A stretch of DNA of 64,000 bases from Fallopia convolvulus (taxonomy: Eukaryota; Streptophyta; Magnoliopsida; Caryophyllales; Polygonaceae), in assembly GCA_964016875.1 (NCBI GenBank), contig OZ024724.1, positions 29,411,786 through 29,475,785 on the forward strand. The letters are read 5' to 3'. Shown here in pieces: positions 58,193-64,000 of this stretch. The position numbers were made by a program, and so were the translations under genes. How positions within the stretch are numbered: the stretch's first letter is position 1; every line of letters starts with the position of its first letter. Below the pieces are notes generated by a model. That model saw only the letters and a program-made list of their open reading frames with translations. It did no database searches and was not told the DNA's origin.

Positions 58193-61100
58193 AACATAAG
58201 TCATATCTAATTGGGTAACTACCAGATAAATCAATTTCTCAATTAGCCTTCGATATTGGTGAGGATTTTCAAGGAGCTCACCCTCTTTAGTCAGTTTATC
58301 ATGAGCAGCTTGTGGAGTGTGAAGAGGCTTGAAGTTACTCATTCTAGTTTCTTTCAATAGCTTAAGAACATATTTTCTTTGATTTATGAAGATTCCTCAC
58401 TCATTTCTATCAACTTCAATCCCTAGAAAGTATCTAAGCTCACCAAGATCTTTCATGTGGAAAATTTTCTATAAATGTTTCTTTAGAGATTCAATTTTTG
58501 CTTCATCATCTCATGTTATCATCTTATCATCTACATAAACAATTAAAGCAGAAAAAGACCATCTTGTCTGATTTGTGAAGAGAGCACAATCTACCTTGGA
58601 CTAAATGTAACCAATGGATTTTACCACTAAAGAAAACTTTGCAAACCATTGCCTTGGGGATTGTTTAAGTCCATATAAAGATTTATTGAGCTTGCAGACC
58701 AATGGAGAGCAATTTGCATCAGTATAGATATTTTTCTAATAGTAGCCATTAAACTTCTCCCTTTGCTTAGTAGCTTCTAATTTCTATAGAAAAGAATAGG
58801 TTAGTGGTAAAGTCAAGTACACTTCTTCTTCTAATTCTTTGTGAAGAATTGCATTTGTCACATCCATTTGACAAATAAGACATTTCTTTACAGCAACAAT
58901 AGCAAGTAAAAGTCTCACTGAAATCATTCGATCGATTGGAGCAAAGGTCTTAGAATAGTTAATACCCTCAATTTGAGTGAAACCCCGAGCTACCAACCTT
59001 GCTTTGTGTTTGTCTAGAGATCCATTTGCCTTAAATTTCAACTTGAATAACCACTTGCAAGTGAATACAAACTGGTTTTCTGGAAATTTTTGAACTGTCC
59101 AAGTGTTGTTTCTTTACGGAGAAATCAATTTAGTTAGCATAGCTTTAGACCGAGAATGACGCTTAATAGCTTCTATCACATAATTAGGTTTATAATAATG
59201 AGCCACATTAGCGACAAAAACTTGGTAAGAGGATGAACATTTGTTGTACGATAATGAGTTAGAAATGGGACACGAAGGTTTTGTGGAGATTGATTTTTGT
59301 TTTGTGAGATGAGTAGGTTGTTGAATAGTGGATTAATGTGCTAAACATACATAATCTTGCATCCATTTTGGTGGTCTTTGAGTTTTCTCAAATTGTCTCA
59401 AGATAGGAGAATTAGGAGGAATATCCTCAAACCGAGTTGTTATTGTGGAAGGCACATAGTCTGCTATTTAGTCATTTTGAATATCCTCATACTCATGATT
59501 ATATAACTCAACTAGAGCCATAGAAGAGGAATGATTATTTAACTCAATAGGAGCCATAGAAAGAGAATGATTAAAGGATACATAATCCGTGTGAAAATTT
59601 TGTATCCCTTCTTTCCATAAGGGTACCCAATAAACACACACGAGTGAGACCAATGTTGGAATTTTTAAGAGATGATGATTGCATGTTGGAGATAAAACAT
59701 ATGAAACCAAACACCTTTAATTGATCATAAGAAGAGGGTTGCATAAAGTGAGTGTTTTATGACTCAACAAGGGATTAGGTAACCTATTTATGAGGTAAGT
59801 AGTCGTTAGAATACTCTCCCTAAATACTGAATAGGTGGAGATGATTGAATCATCAAAGATCTTTCCAACTCAATAATGTATCTATATCTTCTCTCAACTC
59901 TCCCATTTTGTTGAGGAGTATAAACACAAGAGCCTTGGTGAATAATCCCTTGAGATTGAAGAAAATTGGAAACTAAATTATTAAAGAATTCAGTACCTTG
60001 ATCATTTCTTAGAATTTTTACTTTGGCATCAAACTATTTTGAACAAGATTTATGCAGTTTTGTAGGTGAAAAGAAACTTCACATATGTGTTTCATCAAGA
60101 AATCCCATACACTTCTATTTTCTTCTTCTACTATAGTAAGATAGTATTTAACACCATCAAAGGTAGTTTGATCATAAGGTCCATAGACATCATAGTGCAA
60201 CAACTCACAAATGTTCTTATCAATAGAATTACTAGTAGAAAAATAGTATAGTACAAATGTACGATCAAAAGATGAATGTATGAGCAAGCTGTAAATGCCA
60301 TAAGGTAATGAGAGTAGGTATGACAGGGGTTTCTTTAGATAGAAATAAAGGCAACATTTTATTTTAATGTAAATTTTGAGCGTTAATAGACAATATGAGG
60401 TTACTTGGAATCTCTTCAATACTATAAGGATCCATGTAGTATAGACCATCTATGATCTATGTATTTACCAAAGGATATAATCCTTATCCTTGCAAGGTTC
60501 TGAATAATACAATCGTCACAAACCATAGAATTGTGACAATTTTTTTCATGAACAAGTATTGACAGAGATAGAAGGTTGAATTTCAAACTAGGAAAACACA
60601 ACAAATTGTTTAAGGTTAGGTTTGGTAGTATTACAATTCCAATATGTGTGATCCTTTAATAGCTACCATAAGGAAGATTAATGATGTATTGGAAGTGGTA
60701 GGCAAGGCATTTTTTGAGATTATTTAGGTCAAAGGTCATATGGTCCATGGCACCACTATCCATGATCCAAATTCTAAAAGATATAGAAGCATTAAGATGG
60801 AAAGTACCTACCAAATGGGACTCATGTGAGGATTTGCTTGACTGCTTCAGAAATAACATGAGCTTGTTGAATAATTTTTTGATGCTCAAGAGACAACCGA
60901 GACTCACTAGATCTTCCAAACTTAGTGATATCTCCTTGAAATTCATGACTTCCATTTAAAGTAGTAGAACCAATTCTTAAATTAACACTTGCATTTGAGT
61001 TGGAATGAACCTTACCTCTCCTGCTATAATCATTTGTATTTCACTTGAATCCTTAAGATGACTTTTGGTTTTGAGAGGATTCTCAAGGGTTGCTCTTGCT

Positions 61101-61750
61101 TTTGTAATTCCACTTTGGGCATCCTACCAATTCCCAACATCTATCCACTGTGTGATTCCTAGCCCAATGTGAGAATTTCCGTCCTTGTTCTCTCATCCTC
61201 ATTCTTGACCATCATTGCAGTTGAATACATCTCAACTTTTAGATTTATTTGTTCAGTGACCTCTTTACTCATCTCCTCTTGAAGTAGTAGAGAGTGGGAA
61301 ACACTTGGTGTAGGAAGAGGAACTATCATCAGTATTTATGTTCTAGTTTTCATACTTCTCATTTAAGACAAGAAGAAACCTCATTAACTTGTCTTCTTGT
61401 TTAGATTCTTCTCTCAGTTTCTGCAAATTATATTCACATTTTCTACACTTGCATTTTACAAGATTGACAATCACAGGTTACTATTGCCATAATCCTATGA
61501 ATTTTGTGAAGTATTCTACGAGAGACATATTCTCTTGTCTACGCTCTTGAATTTACCTCTTAATTTGAAAGATAAGATTTCCATTCTTATGGCTTTATCT
61601 TTCTTCTAAATCCGTCAAAATTTCTTTGACAATGTCATATTCATCAATACTATTATAGATCTCCTTTGCAACAATGTTTAGAATCCATGAACATACCATG
61701 TCGCTGCATCTACGAAACTGAGAGGCATTAGTAAGAGTTCTAGTAATATA
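58193..61750 (-). pseudogene. Ty1/copia gag-pol, decayed (main part)
   Basis: Read on the minus strand from 61750: gag end (FRRCSDMVCSWILNIVAKEI), degenerate zinc knuckle (HTVDRCWELVGCPKW near 61110-61180), protease WIMDSGAMDHMTF near 60760, and the pre-integrase block near 60422-60604. Integrase has YLTIVEEENRSVWDFLMKH, then NDQGTEF near 59970 and QQNGRVERR near 59900. The linker with GYPYGKKGYK is near 59610. RT follows (KHKARLVARGFTQIEGINYSKTF, LNKSLYGLKQSP, YVDD near 58530) and the RNase H start LIYLVVTQLDMTYV near 58210. Protease-integrase-RT order defines copia. Many stops and slips; the 3' end is lost at 58193. Confidence 0.9.
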
Positions 61751-62531
61751 TGATGGTGCGAAAAATAAACGCTAAGTAATTAAAGGGGAATTAGTAATAT
61801 AATATCAAAAATATATATGTAGTATTGCTTACGCACATATAAAAGTAAGACTTGTTGGCATATTCCTACATGATCCAAAATAGCATGGCCACGTAGGCAT
61901 TTATGTGTATGCATTCGAAAGTGAGAAAGCGAAGTGAGCTTGGGCTTTGGCCCAACAAGCCATAATGGGCTTAATAAAACCATGATCAACAAAACCGGCT
62001 CCTGATGAGATAGCTTCTAAAGGGCTTGGTGCAGTAAGCACAAACGCGGTTGATCATATAGGAAAACCGATAAAAGTATGCGGGCCACCTTTTCAAATCA
62101 ACTTGTTTGATCTCTGTTGCGCAATTGATTTGGTCCAATCAAAGACCTCGTGCACTTATGAAAGCTGCAAGAGTTTACTTAGCATGGAGGACTTCCATTA
62201 GCATCCCACATCGGAAGCATATGTCTAAGCTAGCAACTCTCTGATACTATATATAGAAAGGGAGCATGTAAGGGTAAAGGGGTCGAAAAACATCTATAAC
62301 TCAAGAACTATCTTGCTTGTCAAAGTTCGACGTGTTTAATCTCCGAGTGAGATCGTGTTATTTACGGTATTAAGTCCAAAAAGCTTTATTTGTAAAGAGT
62401 ACAAAAACAATCAGCTAAAGGGTTGGGAGGAGGAAAAATCTACGTACGAAAACCGTTTGGTTGTACGAAATTCCGAGAGTTAGTATTTAATAAAATCTCG
62501 TTTATAGCGCGTATTACATCGAGTTTCATCA
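61751..62531 (+). repeat. Solo LTR E (781 bp), related to the A/B family
   Basis: TGATGGTGCG...GAGTTTCATCA flanked by ATATA on both sides (61746-61750, 62532-62536). It shares with A/B LTRs the CATCCCACATCGGA word, the TATA region (TATATATA 62248-62255) and GGGTCGAAAAAC...AACTCAAGAAC...CTTGCTTGT. No internal region is present, so it is a solo LTR left by LTR-LTR recombination, inserted in copia gag. Confidence 0.88.
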
Positions 62532-62720
62532 ATATATTCCTTCAATCAACCATAATTTATTTTTGACTAAGAGGGTTTTCATTATGGACTTTCTCCATCT
62601 CCTATAGTTATCTCTTACTAGCTTGATTGTTGATAATCGTTGCAGAATTATCCGAGGGATGTATGAAAGTGGGGTTTTGAAGATCTTACACTGATGGCAA
62701 ATCATCTTTGACGATCAACA
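62532..62720 (-). pseudogene. Copia gag N-terminal part
   Basis: Minus-strand frame with DNYRRWRKSIMKTLLVKNKL and WLIEGI, typical of the start of copia gag. It joins across solo LTR E to the gag sequence left of 61750. Further right the frame is lost; no copia LTR is recognisable. Confidence 0.75.
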
Positions 62721-62837
62721 ATGATTTCTCCTAGAGATGGCCAAGATCCTAAATCCATCCTTGAAACAACAAAGAACAACTTTAGAAGATGATCAATTCT
62801 AGAAACTGATCCTTCACTAAAACCCTAGATTCGGGAT
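62721..62837. other. Junction between copia remnant and gypsy fragment
   Basis: No recognisable feature; probably decayed copia leader. Confidence 0.3.
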
Positions 62838-64000
62838 TGCGAAAAACACAAGAAGCCATTCGTGGTCCAGACGGACGCCTCCGACTTTACCATTGGAGGA
62901 GTACTAATGCCAGAGGGACATCTGATCGCTTACGATTGACGAAAGCTCAACGACACCGAGCGGAGCTACACGGTGCAGGAGAAGGAGATAACTGCCATCA
63001 TCCATTGCACAAGGACTAGGCGCCATTATCTCCTAGGGTCACGGTTCGTGGTCAAGACTGACAACGTCACCACAAGCTACATCTAGAGCCAGAAGAAGCT
63101 AACGCCCAAGCATGAACTAGCAAGACTTCCTATCCGAGTTCGACAACGAGCTAGAATACAAGCCAAGGCGCTTAGTTCGTCAGCCATAAGGCCAACCTTG
63201 TGGTTGACACACTAAGCGCAAAAGTAGAGTTAGAAGGCATCAGTCGAGCCTAAGGCGCTCTAGAGGATTGTATCAAGGAGGGAATCGCCCAGGATATACC
63301 TACCAAGAAACTGATGGAGTTGATCTAGCTGGGTAATTTTGGGTCAAGGAGGGACTCATTTACACTATGGGGCAACGACTCTACGTGTCGAGCTATGGGA
63401 TACTACGTAGAGAGGTCATCAAGAAAAGCCACGACTCCAAGTGGGCATGACACCCAGGTACCCATTGTACACTTTCTCTCTTGGAAGACAAGTATTTTGG
63501 CCATAGATGCGGGACGGTGTGGAGGTATATGTCAACACTTATCTTGTTTGCCAACATGACAAGGTGGTGCAGCCACTACTGACGGGACTGTTACAACCAT
63601 TCCCAATGCCCTAACATCCATGGAAGAGTATGAGCATGTACTTCATGGTGGATCTACGAAAAGCCGAGGGTCACGGGAGCTTCATGGTAGTTGTGGACCG
63701 ATATTCCAAGTATGCCACATTCATCCCATGGACTAAGGAGTGCCGTATAGAGGAGGCAACCCCTCTCTTTCTCAAGCTTGTGGTCAAATATTGGGGCTTA
63801 CCCCAAACCATCATCAATGACAAGGACGGGAGATTCACGGGACGCTTTTGGATCGAGTTGTTCAAGCTATTAGGGTCAGACTTGCGATTTACAACATCGT
63901 TCCATCCTCAGACTACTGACCAAACTGAGAGGGCCAATTGTCTACTCGAGACATACTTGCGGCACTATGTGAGCGCATCCCAAAAGGACTTGTCCAAGCT
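62838..64000 (+). pseudogene. Ty3/gypsy RNase H-integrase fragment, decayed, runs off the window
   Basis: Begins in RNase H (KPFVVQTDASDFTIGGVLM, RSYTVQEKEITAIIHC, LLGSRFVVKTDNV). Zinc-finger remains follow (TYLVCQHDKVVQ near 63540), then the integrase core from about 63650 (VVVDRYSKYATFIPW, KYWGLPQTIINDKDGRFTGR, TSFHPQTTDQTERANCLLE). Stops (for example TGA at about 62929) and slips between 63075 and 63600 show decay. No RT, gag or LTR is seen to the left, so it is truncated at 62838. Lineage looks chromovirus-like. Confidence 0.88.

Noticed and set aside
62837..63019. 60-codon plus-strand frame at 62837
   Set aside because: It is out of frame with the clear RNase H translation that starts at 62842, so it is a shadow.

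Overview
This window is repeat-dense nuclear DNA of a flowering plant, probably a eudicot and probably pericentromeric or other heterochromatin. I see no ordinary host gene, rRNA or functional tRNA. The basis is plant-type Ty3/gypsy lineages (Tat-like with a second RNase H and antisense ORF, Athila-like with a tRNA-Asp primer site, a chromodomain element with a tRNA-iMet primer site), a decayed Ty1/copia element, a CACTA DNA transposon end, a Stowaway-like MITE and a giant TTG microsatellite. No species can be named from sequence alone.

Layout. (1) 1-3795 is the right part of a CACTA (En/Spm) element, ending in the terminal repeat TTGTAGTG, with a 1.94 kb (TTG)n array and a decayed PF03004-type gene. 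(2) A base-layer DNA element with long inverted-repeat arms (4185-4530 versus 39820-39878 plus 55311-55575) and an internal ~0.3 kb tandem repeat has been blown apart by later insertions. (3) Element A, 5037-14467, minus strand, target duplication AACGT: a truncated Tat-like gypsy. (4) Element B, 14759-39543, plus strand, duplication GTAAT: same family as A. (5) Element C, 19224-31842, minus strand, duplication CCTTC: an Athila-like element inside the RNase H region of B. (6) Element D, 39879-53747, minus strand, duplication CAACC: a chromovirus with 3.6 kb LTRs, one nonsense codon in pol, and an intact extra ORF upstream of gag. (7) 53748-55310 is a long hairpin. (8) 55815-56083 is a Stowaway-like MITE. 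(9) About 56300-58192 is a possible degenerate LTR. (10) 58193-62720 is a decayed copia element on the minus strand, split by solo LTR E (61751-62531, duplication ATATA). (11) 62838-64000 is a decayed gypsy RNase H/integrase fragment running off the window.

How parts relate. The target duplications give a partial order: base element first, then A and B into its tandem repeat, C into B, and D into the hairpin within the right arm. A and B each carry, between pol and the 3' LTR, a gene on the opposite strand with a conserved TATA box, a leader intron in the same place and matching coding introns. It meets pol head-on at a ~43 bp minisatellite. Element C carries the oddest pattern: a 10-bp palindrome, TCGTTAACGA, mostly in pairs 21 bp apart, at more than a dozen places in LTRs, leaders and coding regions. 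All autonomous elements look broken here; D is least damaged.
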